From assembly GCA_000467715.1 (NCBI GenBank), contig AJFK01000361.1:1-44083 (forward strand): a stretch of 44,083 bases of DNA, read 5' to 3'. Under the pieces are notes generated by a model. That model saw only the letters and a list, made by a program, of their open reading frames with translations. It ran no database searches and had not been told where the DNA came from. Below, piece after piece: positions 1 through 9,574 of this stretch (within the stretch, counting starts at the first letter, position 1; every line of letters begins with the position of its first letter). The DNA is from Hysterium pulicare CBS 123377. Taxonomy: Eukaryota; Ascomycota; Dothideomycetes; Hysteriales; Hysteriaceae. The translations under genes and the position numbers were made by a program.

Positions 1-339
1 GCCATAGCTCAATCCGCTCCTGAATCTACTCCTCTTTCTTTATCTCGAACTCACCCGTCGTCGACTAAAGCCAGTGAGTCTGAGCCAACCACTAAGCAGC
101 GAACCACCACCACTTCGGACGCTGAGAACACCCCGTTGATAGGCATTCACTGCCATTACGGGTTCAATCGCACCGGCTTCTTTGTCGTTTGCTACCTCAT
201 AGAGCGGTTGGGCTACAAAGTAGAGGACGCACTTGATACCTTCAAGAGAGAAAGACCGCGTGGGATCAGACATCAACATTTCATCGACACACTTCATGTA
301 CGTTATTGCTTTGGTTTGAAGAAGGCGCCGACGCTATAA
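1..339 (+). CDS. Cysteine phosphatase / capping-enzyme-like protein, 3' fragment
   Basis: The frame is open from base 1 to a TAA at 337-339, so this is the C-terminal part (112 codons) of a gene that begins outside the window. After a Ser/Thr-rich linker it carries the phosphatase P-loop HCHYGFNRTG, which fits the C-x5-R signature of dual-specificity phosphatases and of the RNA triphosphatase domain of capping enzymes. The conserved helix 'FFVVCYLIERLGY' follows, and then 'RPRGIRHQHFIDTLHVRY'. The catalytic Cys and Arg are both present. Phosphatase chemistry is well supported, but the substrate (phosphoprotein or RNA 5' triphosphate) cannot be decided without the missing N-terminus. Confidence 0.8.
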   Translation, partial: AIAQSAPESTPLSLSRTHPSSTKASESEPTTKQRTTTTSDAENTPLIGIHCHYGFNRTGFFVVCYLIERLGYKVEDALDTFKRERPRGIRHQHFIDTLHVRYCFGLKKAPTL

Positions 340-1023
340 TTAACATCGTTCTCTTTTTTTGTGAAGTCATTCTTAGCGAAAGAGCGAGGTGTCTTGGTGT
401 CTTGGTGTTTTTCTATTTCCTATCGTTTCCTATCGGGAGAGAGATTGGGCTGCATTTTTCGGATTCTAGATATCCATTAGGGTTTAGACACAATTTAAGC
501 TTCTCGTTGTTCTATTTTTATGGTGTTGATTTCGTATAGGTGCTATCACGGCCAAGCATCAGGTACTCTATTTAATTATGAAATCTTTTCCAACTTGCTC
601 ATGGTACTTGGACCATCTGTCTTCCTTCTTGCTCCCTATGATTCTTCCCCCTTATCTATCTCTCCTATCCAGAGCTACTAGCCACGCTGCGCGCATATTC
701 AACAAGAAGGGGAGACCTATAACACTAGGGTTTCTTGGTGCTCTCATATCGAACACATGCATGCTGCTCGCACCACGCACGACGACGAAACTTCAACATG
801 TAGGGTTCGGCTTGCAACTAACAAATACATACATGTGCATTATTGGTATGAATCTCCATTGATAAATGCACCCAACCCCGCACTCTCACACCCCAAAGCA
901 CGTGACCACGCAGCTGCAAGTATGAGCTGGCAACAGAGATCACCTCCACACCACGCCTACAAGAACCAAAAGACGCCTCAACACCGCTTCCCCGCGCACG
1001 CGCTCCAAAGCCGTTCCCTCACC
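340..1023. other. Intergenic region, no gene seen
   Basis: The 3' flank of the phosphatase gene and the 5' flank of the MOSC gene. The first half is T-rich and the second half is C/A-rich (CACC/CCAC runs from about 870). Short open frames here have no recognisable protein features. Confidence 0.5.
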
Positions 1024-1560
1024 ATGGCATCCCCATCCGTCCACTCCACGCACCTCTCCCCCACGCACACCTTCTCAAAAACCTACACGCCTTCCATAAC
1101 ACTGATACCAGGCTTCGGCGTACAGGGCGACTACCACTCCAGCGCGACCTCGAAATCCAACCCTACAACTCCCAACCTCCGCCAAGTCCACCTGATCCCC
1201 TACGAGCTTTTCCACACGCTCTCAGCCCAAGGGTTCTCGATCCAAGCGGGTGAACTAGGCGAGAACATAACGACGTGGGGGCTCGATCTCGTGGCGCTGC
1301 CGCCGGGCACGTATCTGTATTTCGGGTCTGGGGATGCGGTTGCGGTTGTGCAGGTTACGGGGCTCAGGGACCCGGGGCCGGGGGTCGAGAGGCATAAACG
1401 GGGGCTGTTGGAGAAGATGAGGTATAGGGATGCGGGGAGCGGGAGGATTGTGAGGAATTGTGGGATTATGGGGATGGTGGTTGGTGGAGGGGTTGTTAGA
1501 CAGGGAGATGGGATTAGAGTTGTCATGCCGGAGGTTAGGGGGGAGTTGGTGCCGGTGTGA
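1024..1560 (+). CDS. MOSC domain protein
   Basis: A single-exon gene of 178 aa. Residues about 12-170 read as a MOSC domain: 'GFGVQGDYH', then 'LRQVHLIPYELFHTL', then 'GELGENITTWGLDL' followed by 'LPPGTYLYFGSGDAVAVVQVTGLRDPG'. This is the order seen in stand-alone, YiiM-like MOSC proteins, the family named after the C-terminus of molybdenum cofactor sulfurase, which handles sulfur carriers or metal cofactors. I chose the ATG at 1024 because it has a good context (ACC-ATG-G) and leads straight into the domain. An in-frame ATG at 922 would add a basic, Pro/His-rich leader. The strand composition flips inside the gene: the first part is C-rich and the last part G-rich. The family is clear; the substrate is unknown. 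Confidence 0.85.
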   Translation: MASPSVHSTHLSPTHTFSKTYTPSITLIPGFGVQGDYHSSATSKSNPTTPNLRQVHLIPYELFHTLSAQGFSIQAGELGENITTWGLDLVALPPGTYLYFGSGDAVAVVQVTGLRDPGPGVERHKRGLLEKMRYRDAGSGRIVRNCGIMGMVVGGGVVRQGDGIRVVMPEVRGELVPV

Positions 1561-2812
1561 GGGGGAGTTGGGTGGATGGATGAAGGGAGGTGCCGGGAGA
1601 TAATAGGTGGTGGATATAGGACTTCATGTACTGGCAGGAACGCTTGAGTGTGGGTTCTTTTTTCATCGCTGGCGATGCTTTTGGGACTGGTCTTGTTCTG
1701 TGCGGGTGCTGTAACTTATATTGTTTTCGCGCTTCTCCTTTTTGCTTTGCTTCTTGAATATAGTTCATGGATATGTATCTCCCTTTAAAGAGAACGGAAG
1801 ACAACCCATGCGGGCCAGTCGACTAGGTCTTCAGTATTTAGGGTTCCTAGTCCTCTTGACTCCGGATTAGAAATGCCGAGACAGTCAATGCTAGGCAGTA
1901 TACGGATAACTATACGGGAGGACACTTAGCTTCTTCTTTAAACACACTGCTGTATTGAAAGTTAGTGTATATCTCAGCATGATATGCATATAATCCAGGA
2001 TTTAATCATTGGGACAGTGGAACGGATTCGACGCTTTCTTCGCTTTCTTTTTTCCGGGTTCTTTTAAAACTAGGTTCGGAAGTAATGCGTCTGATACGGT
2101 TTTTTCGTTTTCGGTTTCCCAAAATCTTGAAAATCGAGTCGGAAGTCAGGCTTCTCGGAAGTTTAGTCTTTCTCGTGTTCCGCCTCCTCAATGGGAGAAA
2201 AACTGCTGTCCTTTTCTCCTGCCGTATTTGAAGGCTTGGACAATGAAAGCCTACATGAAAGAATAGAAGAAGTGCAGCAATGTTCGAAATGCATCGAAAA
2301 AGTCAAATGGGGAGACTTGTACATGGTAAGCTGATCAGTAAGCTCAACGAATAGGTTTTAGTAAGAAGACCGCGCTCGCGACAGGGATAGAAACAACCAT
2401 GATACTCAATTGGGAACTGTCAGGTCAGCACTAGCGGATGAGACGAAGACGAGTTCGTACCTTTCACTGTTTCTTAGCCAGCCTTATCTAACCATGTCTT
2501 GCACGTGAAGCAATTTGAGACCAATTTGGGTATGCCTGTCTCTGAAAGCGGAGCTCTGTGCAGATGTCCGGCATTCCGAGCACATGGATAACTAGAGCTG
2601 GTCACGTACTATGATACCCAATCGCGCGCAACCTCGAAGGGTTACTCTTTCAGGACGGGTTTGCTGACCACACATCAAAAGTCTATTTATCAATATGGTA
2701 CCGAGTGTAGTACTTGACCCCGCTGCGCCGCAGGTTTCTTCCAGCTGCTGGAGTCAAACTTCAAACACATCTTCTTTTTGCTTCTCATCCCATCAATTTT
2801 GCTGTATATGCA
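1561..2812. other. Long intergenic region, no gene supported
   Basis: About 1.25 kb between two plus-strand genes. Open frames at 2006-2266 on both strands are short, Arg/Lys- or Phe-rich, and overlap each other antisense. The frame of the downstream methyltransferase is open further upstream from a TTG at 2714, but contains no ATG before 2813. Confidence 0.5.
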
Positions 2813-4251
2813 ATGGGCTTTTTGGGTGTCTTCGATTCTCAAATTTCTCGTTTTGCTCGAGCGTCAATCCTTGCGACTTTGGCGAAGATCAAGCGCGGAA
2901 ATTTGACCGTCGTCATTAAAGATGGAGTAGAAAACAAGACAGTCTCCTTTGGAGCAACCAAAAGCGATAAAGATGTTCTGCATGCTTCGGTCGTTATATT
3001 GGATCGATCAGTTTGGGCGCGACTATGCTCGAATCTAGACGCCGGCTTCGCCGAAGCATACATGCTTCAGCACATCGAATGCGATAATCTCCTAAATCTC
3101 TTTCTCATCTACACCCATAACTGGGACCTCCTTGGGACTGGGAATCCTCTGTTCCAGCTCGTGCCCAAGCTCTTTCGCCTCATCCGCCCGACCAACGATC
3201 CAGCACATGCCCTTCGGAATGCTGCGTTCCACTACGATACCTCGAACGACCTCTTCGCAGGCTTCCTCTCCCCTGATATGAACTACTCATCCGCTCTCTG
3301 GTCTGATCATACGGAGTCCCTCGAAACAGCACAACTTCGAAAAGTGCATAACATAATAGCGAAAGCACGGATATCATCTACAGATCATGTCTTAGATATC
3401 GGTGGCGGTTGGGGAAGCTTGGCGATCGAAGCGGTCAAGTTGACAGGGTGCAGAGTAACCGCGACGACTTTGTCGAAGGAGCAAAAGGGGCTTTTCGAAG
3501 AGCGGGTCAAGGCTGCTGGTTTTGGGGATATGATTGAGGTTCTGCTGTGTGACTATAGGAGTACGCCGAGACCCAAAAACGGATATGATAGGGTGGTCTC
3601 GGTGGAAATGCTGGAACACGTTGGAAAGAAGCATATGGACGAGTACTTCGCATCCATTTCAAAGCTATTGAAGGATGACGACGGCATTATGGTTGTCCAG
3701 GGTATAACTGTGGTCAATAAGGTAAGTATACTGACATCGTATGAGTTTTTCGATGTCTTTCATTGTTGAGGAGAATATAGATCCCCGTACTGATTGTTAA
3801 GTAGCTGCATGACTTCCGAGCGAATGCGGATAATTTCATCGATCGATATATCTTCCCCGGAGGGTACTTGCCCTCAATCAATCGATTGCTTGCTTCAATA
3901 AGTTCTGGATCGCGCAGGAAATTAGAAGTCGAAACTGTGCAAAGCATCGGTCCCCATTACATCAAGACTCTTCGGTTATGGGGAGAGAAATTTGATGAGA
4001 ACTGGTTGAGTATCAAAGATCTGTACACAAAAACGCATAACATATCTGAATTGGAACTCGACGCATTCAAGCGAAGATGGAAGGTATGATGACCCATATG
4101 TAGCTTGTATTGTGGGATTGACATTGACAAATGAGAATAGTACTACTTCTTGTATTGTGAAGCTGGATTCCGAGCCGGTATACTGGGTGATCATGTCATT
4201 TCTGCTGTCAGACGGCCGATGTCTGAGTTGCCCTCCGAAGTGCCACTGTAA
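2813..4251 (+). CDS. Cyclopropane-fatty-acyl-phospholipid synthase-type methyltransferase
   Basis: Three exons, 2813-3721, 3805-4083 and 4141-4251, encode 432 aa. The introns are 83 nt (GTAAGT...TAG) and 57 nt (GTATGA...TAG), both phase 0. The N-terminal region contains 'DAGFAEAYMLQHIECDNL' (about 76-93) and 'HYDTSNDLFAGFLSPDMNYS', both hallmarks of the CFA synthase family. The S-adenosylmethionine motif is 'VLDIGGGWGS' (193-202), followed by 'VSVEMLEHVG' and, in exon 2, 'YIFPGGYLPS'. Exon 3 supplies the family C-terminus 'YYFLYCEAGFRAGILGDH'. These enzymes methylenate cis double bonds of phospholipid acyl chains. There is no transmembrane N-terminus, so it resembles the CFA type rather than the sphingolipid C9-methyltransferases. 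The start is the first in-frame ATG. Confidence 0.9.
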
Positions 4252-4470
4252 GGTGCACCATAAAGGGTATCCTTATCTTTCTCGGGGTCAGACCCATTTG
4301 CGCCAATGAAGATGAAGCACATCTCAGGAAAGTATTGTAGTGTCGTCAGTAATCCGAATTGTGGTCATTCATTAGAACAGATAGTAAACATGGAGTCACA
4401 TCGACCGGCGGAGTTGCAGACATAGGAAGGGGCCAAATTGAAAGGAAACCGGTCCTAAACTCGTAACTTC

Positions 4471-5502
4471 TCATTTGCCAGGTTTTAGAACCTTGAATGA
4501 CTTCGTAATATTGGTAATAGCCTCTTCCACGGGTAGTCTCTCCATCGAGCTAGCCCCATAGAAACCATGTATACCTTTCGTTCTAGAAAGGACATATTCT
4601 GCATCCTGTGGCGTGGCGATCGGCCCACCATGGCAAAGTATCAATACATCGGGATTGATTTGCGCGGCCGCATTTCTAATATCCTGTATCAGTTTGACGC
4701 ATTCATCCAAACCCTTACCAGATGTAGCACCAATGCTGCCAGATGTTGTGAGCCCCATATGTGCAACTAATATATCCGCACCAGCTGAGGCCATCTTCTT
4801 TGCCTCTTCTACATTGAAAACGTATGGTGTAGTGAGAAGGTCCAATTCACGAGCAAGTCTTATCATGTCAACTTCTGCACCATATCCCATGCCAGTCTCT
4901 TCGAGATTTTGCCGGAACTGGCCATCAATGAGGCCAACGGTAGGGAAGTTCTGGACGCCAGCGAATCCGAGATCTTTGAGTTGCTTCAGGAAGGATGGCA
5001 TCGAGCGGAAGGGATCCGTTGCGCATACACCTGCAAGGACCGGTGTGTGTTCTACGATTGGAATGACCTCTTTTGCCTATGAAACAAATCAGCGATGCCG
5101 GAAGGTTGGACGACAAGCATACCATGTCTACGACGACATCATTAGCATTCCCATAAGGCATGAGACCTGCCAAAGACCCTCTGCCAGCCATTCGAAAGCG
5201 CCCGCTGTTGTATATGATGATCAGATCACCGCCACCTTTCTCCACGAACTTCGCGGAGAGGCCAATGCCTGTGAGGAATCAGATGGGCGGGCACGAGGTG
5301 CTTCAATGGTGCAGAGCTGACCTGCTCCAGCTCCGACGATAGCCTTGCCATTGGAGACGGAATCTCGAAGCAGATGGAGGATATCGGCACGAGATGTGGG
5401 TGGTGGCATGATGGGCGAGGGCAAACCTGTGTCGATGGCTTTGCAAAGGCTCATGCTCCAATCCATCATCTGGCTTACGTCACAGTCATGTGATCGTGTC
5501 AT
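4471..5502 (-). CDS. TIM-barrel protein, PEP_hydrolase-like (second half of a Tm-1-type pair)
   Basis: Three exons on the minus strand, 5502-5322, 5268-5123 and 5076-4471, give 310 aa; the introns are 53 and 46 nt. The protein contains '[11 protein letters not shown]' then '[31 protein letters not shown]', '[10 protein letters not shown]', '[20 protein letters not shown]', '[17 protein letters not shown]' and '[19 protein letters not shown]'. These are conserved blocks of the TIM-barrel family named phosphoenolpyruvate hydrolase-like in Pfam. In plants the same domain is fused behind a UPF0261 domain in Tm-1-like proteins. Here the UPF0261 partner is a separate gene about 1.25 kb away, read outward on the other strand. 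The family is sure; the reaction is unknown to me. Confidence 0.9.
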
Positions 5503-5693
5503 TTTCGCGCCGGGCGGTCTTGCCGGAATAGGCGAGCGTGGTTGCCTTTGAACAACGACAACACAGTCGGCTCAAGGAAGCAATCAAGCATCAGCATGGC
5601 GGAAGGAAGCATTCACGCATTCAGTGTAGCTCGTAGCCCTGCCTTCGTTATGGACGTCTCCCCTCCAAGCAACTCTACCAACCACCGTTCATC
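5503..5693. promoter_or_regulatory. Short divergent promoter region
   Basis: 191 bp separate the start of the TIM-barrel gene (minus) from the membrane-protein gene (plus), so both must use this stretch for transcription. I see no clear TATA box or operator. The call rests on gene geometry only. Confidence 0.4.
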
Positions 5694-6460
5694 ATGGACA
5701 CCATGTCGGGTTACTCCAGATACCTTTATCAAGCCTCGTTAATCCTGAACATATGCTTCATTCCTATCCAGATCAGGAGCATCACAATCGCTTACATCCC
5801 GGAATTCGGTGAATACTATATGCACCAATTTCTCCACCCCTTCCGCAATTTTTTGTTTACATTAACATTCCTTGTTGTAAGTCGAGTGCTTTGATTATGG
5901 GGCCACATAGCCGTAAAACTAAAGACCATTCGTACTAGATACTAAGCAATATGGCCTATTGTATCATCAACCTCGACCTGATCCATAAAGGCCGCTACAG
6001 ACAGATGCTCGATCTCGACACCCGTTACGACCTTTCCTTTATCATCTTTTCAGTCGCTATGGCATGCATGAGGTTCATAGAGATCAATTATAACCGGGAA
6101 ATCTGCCAAGATGCCGACTTCGAGTCACACGACCAGTGCAACAATCTTGTCTTCGACTTGCTCACCGTGCAAATGGCGGAAGCCGGTTTATTACTGCTTT
6201 TGGCGGGACTACATTTGATCATGCTCCTCTTGAGGTTCTATTTTGAGATGAAGATTGCTATCGTAGGGGTGGATGAGCAGCAGACCGAGGAACAGCACTC
6301 ATCAGCAAGGCTTCCCGGAGTGGAAGACGGTTGTCAACGTGCCGCAGACTCCTCCAATAGCGGCGACGGGACTCTCCCGTATTCGCCTTTCTCTCTAAGG
6401 GCTCGAACTCCTCGTCATTTGACTGAATTTGAACCCCATCGAGCCGAGTATGGAGGTTGA
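5694..6460 (+). CDS. Small four-helix membrane protein, unknown function
   Basis: Two exons, 5694-5876 and 5939-6460, joined by a 62-nt phase-0 intron (GTAAGT...TAG), encode 234 aa. The frame continues exactly across the junction ('LTFLV' to 'ILSNMAYCIINLDLI'). Four hydrophobic segments are visible: 'ASLILNICFIPI', 'FLFTLTFLVILSNMAYCII', 'LSFIIFSVAMACM', and 'GLLLLLAGLHLIMLLLRFYF'. A hydrophilic Glu/Ser-rich tail follows. I do not recognise the family. It lies between the TIM-barrel and UPF0261 genes, but nothing in the sequence ties it to them. Confidence 0.65.
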
Positions 6461-6754
6461 AAAGAGTGTGCCTCTTATACCTGGTAGCATAACGAGGCGT
6501 GGATATTGGAGTGGGGCATAGATTGACTGCCCTCCACACCACGATGGTAGGGAGTCTTCGAGTTTAAACTGATACCTTTTGCTTCTCTTTGGGCCTGGAA
6601 ATCTGGGCTAAGAAACTGGTCAGACACAGCAGTGCGGGGAGGAAACTATGTCTTGGCGCGGGGAAACTATCATCAGTTTGTTTCTAAGCTGTTCTCGTTA
6701 CCCTTCTCCAATGCAAGTTAACTTCCATTGCCGAGCCCTTCCGTTATTTCGAAT

Positions 6755-8062
6755 ATGTCAAAAGTCAACATCATTCTTCTCGGAACCTGCGACACAAAAC
6801 TAGAAGAACTTCTTTATCTCCGTTCCCAAATCATCTCCCATCCACACACAACCATTACACTTATAGACGTTGGTCGATCCTCGATCAAGCATGAATCCAT
6901 TAACTATACTCCGCAATCCCTCTTGCAAAAATACGGTTCTCCGCTCCCCCAAAACACCGCGCAGGTCTCTGATCTCCCCCGTGGTGAGCTCATTAAACAC
7001 ATGTCCAGCTGCGCAACCTCCTGCATAAAAGCTCTTTTCTCAACTCAGAATTATCATGCTATAATCTCCGCTGGCGGTAGCGGCGGTACCTCGTTGACCA
7101 GCGCCGCAATGCGCGACGCTCTTCCTATCGGCTTTCCCAAACTGATAGTCTCAACCGTGGCAAGCGGCGACACGGGTCCAATCGTTGGCGAAACAGACAT
7201 CACAATGATGTACTCTGTCGTCGATGTGGCAGGGCTAAACTCTCTCCTACGACAAATCCTCTCCAATGCCGCGAGCGCTATTGTGGGAATGGCGAACGCA
7301 TATGCTACACACATGCACTCCCACTCTCGAATCCAAAAGGAGGCGGAGGGAGAAGTAGGAACTGGAGAAAACAAGAAAGTAAGATTAGGTATCACCATGT
7401 TCGGTGTCACTACTCCTTGTGTAGATCACATTCGCTCCTATCTAGAATCATCCTACCCCAACATCTTCGAAATTTACGTCTTCCATGCTACAGGTCACGG
7501 CGGTCGCGCAATGGAACGACTCATTGATGAATCTCGCCTCGACGCCATAATCGACCTCACCACAACCGAGATATGCGACTACGTGGCTGGCGGCGTCATG
7601 GGTGCAGGTTCTAATCGTCTCTCCGCTGCCGCAAAAGCTGGCATTCCTAATATCATCAGTCTAGGCGCGACCGACATGGTAAACTTTGGTCCGATTGATA
7701 CAGTGCCGGAGAAGTATAAGGGGAGGAAATTGTTTGAGCATAATCCTACTGTGACGCTGATGCGGACTAGTAAAGAGGAGTGTCAGGAGATTGGACTGTT
7801 CATTGCTGGGAAATTGAAGACTGCGAAAACGAAGCAGAATATCAAGGTTTTGGTTCCGGAGGGCGGCGTTAGTATTATCAGCACGTCGGGCGCCGCGTTT
7901 GAGGACACAGAAGCTGATAAAGCCCTTTTCGAAGCTGTGGAGGAAGGCTTGAAAGGGAGTGGAGTAGCAGTCATGAGGGACAAGAGGGCGATTAATGACA
8001 CTGGGTTCGCGGAAGAAGTTGCAGAGAGTTTGGTCAAGGTTTTAGGACTCAGCTGCAAGTGA
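6755..8062 (+). CDS. UPF0261 / Tm-1-like ATP-binding protein
   Basis: An uninterrupted gene of 435 aa. It opens with 'VNIILLGTCDTKLEELLYL' and contains the glycine-rich 'SAGGSGGTS' (about residue 106), 'LPIGFPKLIVSTVASGDTGP', 'DITMMYSVVDVAGLN', 'GITMFGVTTPCVDHIR', 'FHATGHGGRAMERLI' and 'VAGGVMGAGSNRLSAAAKAGIP'. Together these define the UPF0261 family. In tomato Tm-1 this domain is the N-terminal part of a protein whose C-terminal part is the TIM-barrel encoded here at 4471-5502. The first in-frame ATG is 6755; the frame is open slightly further upstream without an ATG. The full family length is present. Membership is certain; the biochemical role in fungi is not established. Confidence 0.93.
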   Translation: MSKVNIILLGTCDTKLEELLYLRSQIISHPHTTITLIDVGRSSIKHESINYTPQSLLQKYGSPLPQNTAQVSDLPRGELIKHMSSCATSCIKALFSTQNYHAIISAGGSGGTSLTSAAMRDALPIGFPKLIVSTVASGDTGPIVGETDITMMYSVVDVAGLNSLLRQILSNAASAIVGMANAYATHMHSHSRIQKEAEGEVGTGENKKVRLGITMFGVTTPCVDHIRSYLESSYPNIFEIYVFHATGHGGRAMERLIDESRLDAIIDLTTTEICDYVAGGVMGAGSNRLSAAAKAGIPNIISLGATDMVNFGPIDTVPEKYKGRKLFEHNPTVTLMRTSKEECQEIGLFIAGKLKTAKTKQNIKVLVPEGGVSIISTSGAAFEDTEADKALFEAVEEGLKGSGVAVMRDKRAINDTGFAEEVAESLVKVLGLSCK

Positions 8063-9008
8063 GTGGCTACATCTATCATGGTAGGTTGTTCTTACCTTAT
8101 GGCGCCCCAATTTCGACAGATCAAAAGTTAACTCTTCGACCAGTAACTTGATATGATCGAAACTGGATTAGTTGTGAGGAAATTCGCCTTGCGCACAATT
8201 CGCAACACTGTATTCTTGCATGGTGGAGCATACCAGAGCCGAAGGATAGGTATCGCATACGACCATATACAGACCCTTTGCTCGCTATGAGTTCAAAGCG
8301 TGAAGATTCGAAGGATTTGGTGGCACTAAGGAAAAACAGGTAGCTCGGTTTCTCTAGTAGGATTCCCAGATTTCTCTCTCTCGGCCCTGCATGCAGAATC
8401 GTCCAGGAATCTCCACGTTCATCCACCAAGGAAAACCTGGAGGCCGGGTTCAAATCAGAACACCCATCATCCAACTTTCCCGAATACGAAGCTTGCTAGC
8501 ATGCTTAATCGAACCTCATCCCAATTAAGGAATCTGCCGAACAACACTCCACCTTATCTATAGCACCTCGCACAGACATGCTGATCATCCTCAAAGTACA
8601 ACGATACGTCAGAAACGTTCACTCAAGCGCGGTAACTCTGCATGAAAGTCTACCTTTATTCATGTTCAAGTCAGCTCCTACCTGGCATACCGCGGTATTT
8701 CACAAATCAAAGATTTCCCTAGCTTTGCAATAATTGTCTAAAGAGGGTCACACTAGAATCCTTCTAGAAGAGATCCTCAGTCATCTAGGATTTGCTATCA
8801 TCAATGCCAACGAGCGACAAATTTCGACCCCAAAACTTTCCTTCGCGCCATCTGTAATTGCTAATACCCCTCGCCAATAGTAACGAACATTCACCAACGC
8901 ATTGAGGAAGGTGATGAAGTAGCCATTCGACCCCTCCGTAAAATTGTCCAAATCAGCATATCGCGCTGCACGCTTTAACGAACGATCTTATGGCGTCCTC
9001 GCAACATA
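8063..9008. other. Intergenic region between convergent genes
   Basis: This stretch holds the 3' flanks of the UPF0261 gene (plus) and the repeat precursor gene (minus). The 117-codon minus-strand frame at 8121-8474 has no domain, signal or family feature and is probably chance. I see no RNA gene or repeat. Confidence 0.5.
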
Positions 9009-9574
9009 TCAATTCGATTCTCGATCCGCGAGTCCTGCATCGGAAGCTTCCTTGTAAAGGTGAGAATAAGCGGCCCCTGCGAACTCAACCGGAGCAGCGG
9101 GCTTAGCTTCACGCTTGACTAATCCTTCGTCCTCAGCCTCTTTGTACAAGTGAGCGTATGATGCTGAAGCGAATTCCGGTGGGGCTCTCTTCTCAGCAAG
9201 CCCGGCGTCGGCTGCCTCCTTGTACAGATGTGAATAAGCAGCACCTGCGAACTCTACGGGAGCCGCTGGTTTGGCGTCCCGCTTAACTAGGCCTTCATCT
9301 TCTGCCTCTTTGTAAAGATGGGAGTAGGAGGCTCCAGCGAATTCGACAGGAGCAGCGGGCTTCGCTTCGCGCTTGACTAGGCCTTCATCTTCTGCCTCCT
9401 TGTACAGATGAGCGTAAGATGCTGAAGCAAACTCGCTGGCATCTACATATATTATATCAGCCATCCCATATCTTCCAGGATCTCACTCATCAACTTACCG
9501 GATGGGAGCGGAGCAGCAATGACATTGACACTGCCGATAACAGCAGAGAGGAAGATGACTTGTTTGAATAGCAT
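9009..9574 (-). CDS. Secreted Kex2-processed repeat precursor (candidate dikaritin-type RiPP precursor)
   Basis: Two minus-strand exons, 9574-9499 and 9442-9009, separated by a 56-nt intron (GTAAGT...TAG), give 169 aa. Residues 1-20 form a signal peptide, 'MLFKQVIFLSAVIGSVNVIA'. The rest is five repeats built around EFA-x-A-x-Y-[AS]-HLYKEA. Lys-Arg sites at 49-50, 79-80, 110-111 and 135-136 separate them. Each repeat contains Tyr-(Ala/Ser)-His-Leu-Tyr (residues 35-39, 65-69, 95-99, 121-125, 151-155). Residues after KR are EA, DA or AP, as expected for dipeptidyl trimming. There is no cysteine or tryptophan, so it is not a typical alpha-pheromone precursor. The architecture (signal peptide, tandem cores, KR spacers) is that of UstA/PhomA-type precursors, and a UstYa gene lies next to it. 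The product structure is unknown. Confidence 0.87.
9027..9434 (-). repeat. Five in-frame tandem repeats of the peptide precursor
   Basis: Coding repeats of about 26-31 codons each, highly similar at both DNA and protein level. Two unit types alternate imperfectly: 'EFASASYAHLYKEAEDEGLV' (units 1 and 4) and 'EFAGA[SA]YSHLYKEA' (units 2, 3 and 5). Units 2, 3 and 5 carry the linker AKPAAPV after the cleavage site, and unit 4 has a short APP linker. The last unit ends in ADRESN without a KR site. The pattern suggests expansion by unequal crossing-over under selection to keep the core. Confidence 0.88.

Noticed and set aside
2006-2266. Arg/Lys-rich and Phe-rich frames on opposite strands
   Set aside because: They are antisense shadows of each other in a T-rich intergenic region with no conserved motif.
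8121-8474. 117-codon minus-strand open frame downstream of the UPF0261 gene
   Set aside because: No domain, signal or compositional support, and it lies in the 3' flanks of two convergent genes.
9009-9574. Interpretation of the KR-repeat gene as an alpha-type mating pheromone precursor
   Set aside because: The repeats contain no Trp or Cys and do not resemble the usual ascomycete alpha-pheromone core, and the gene sits beside a UstYa oxidase.
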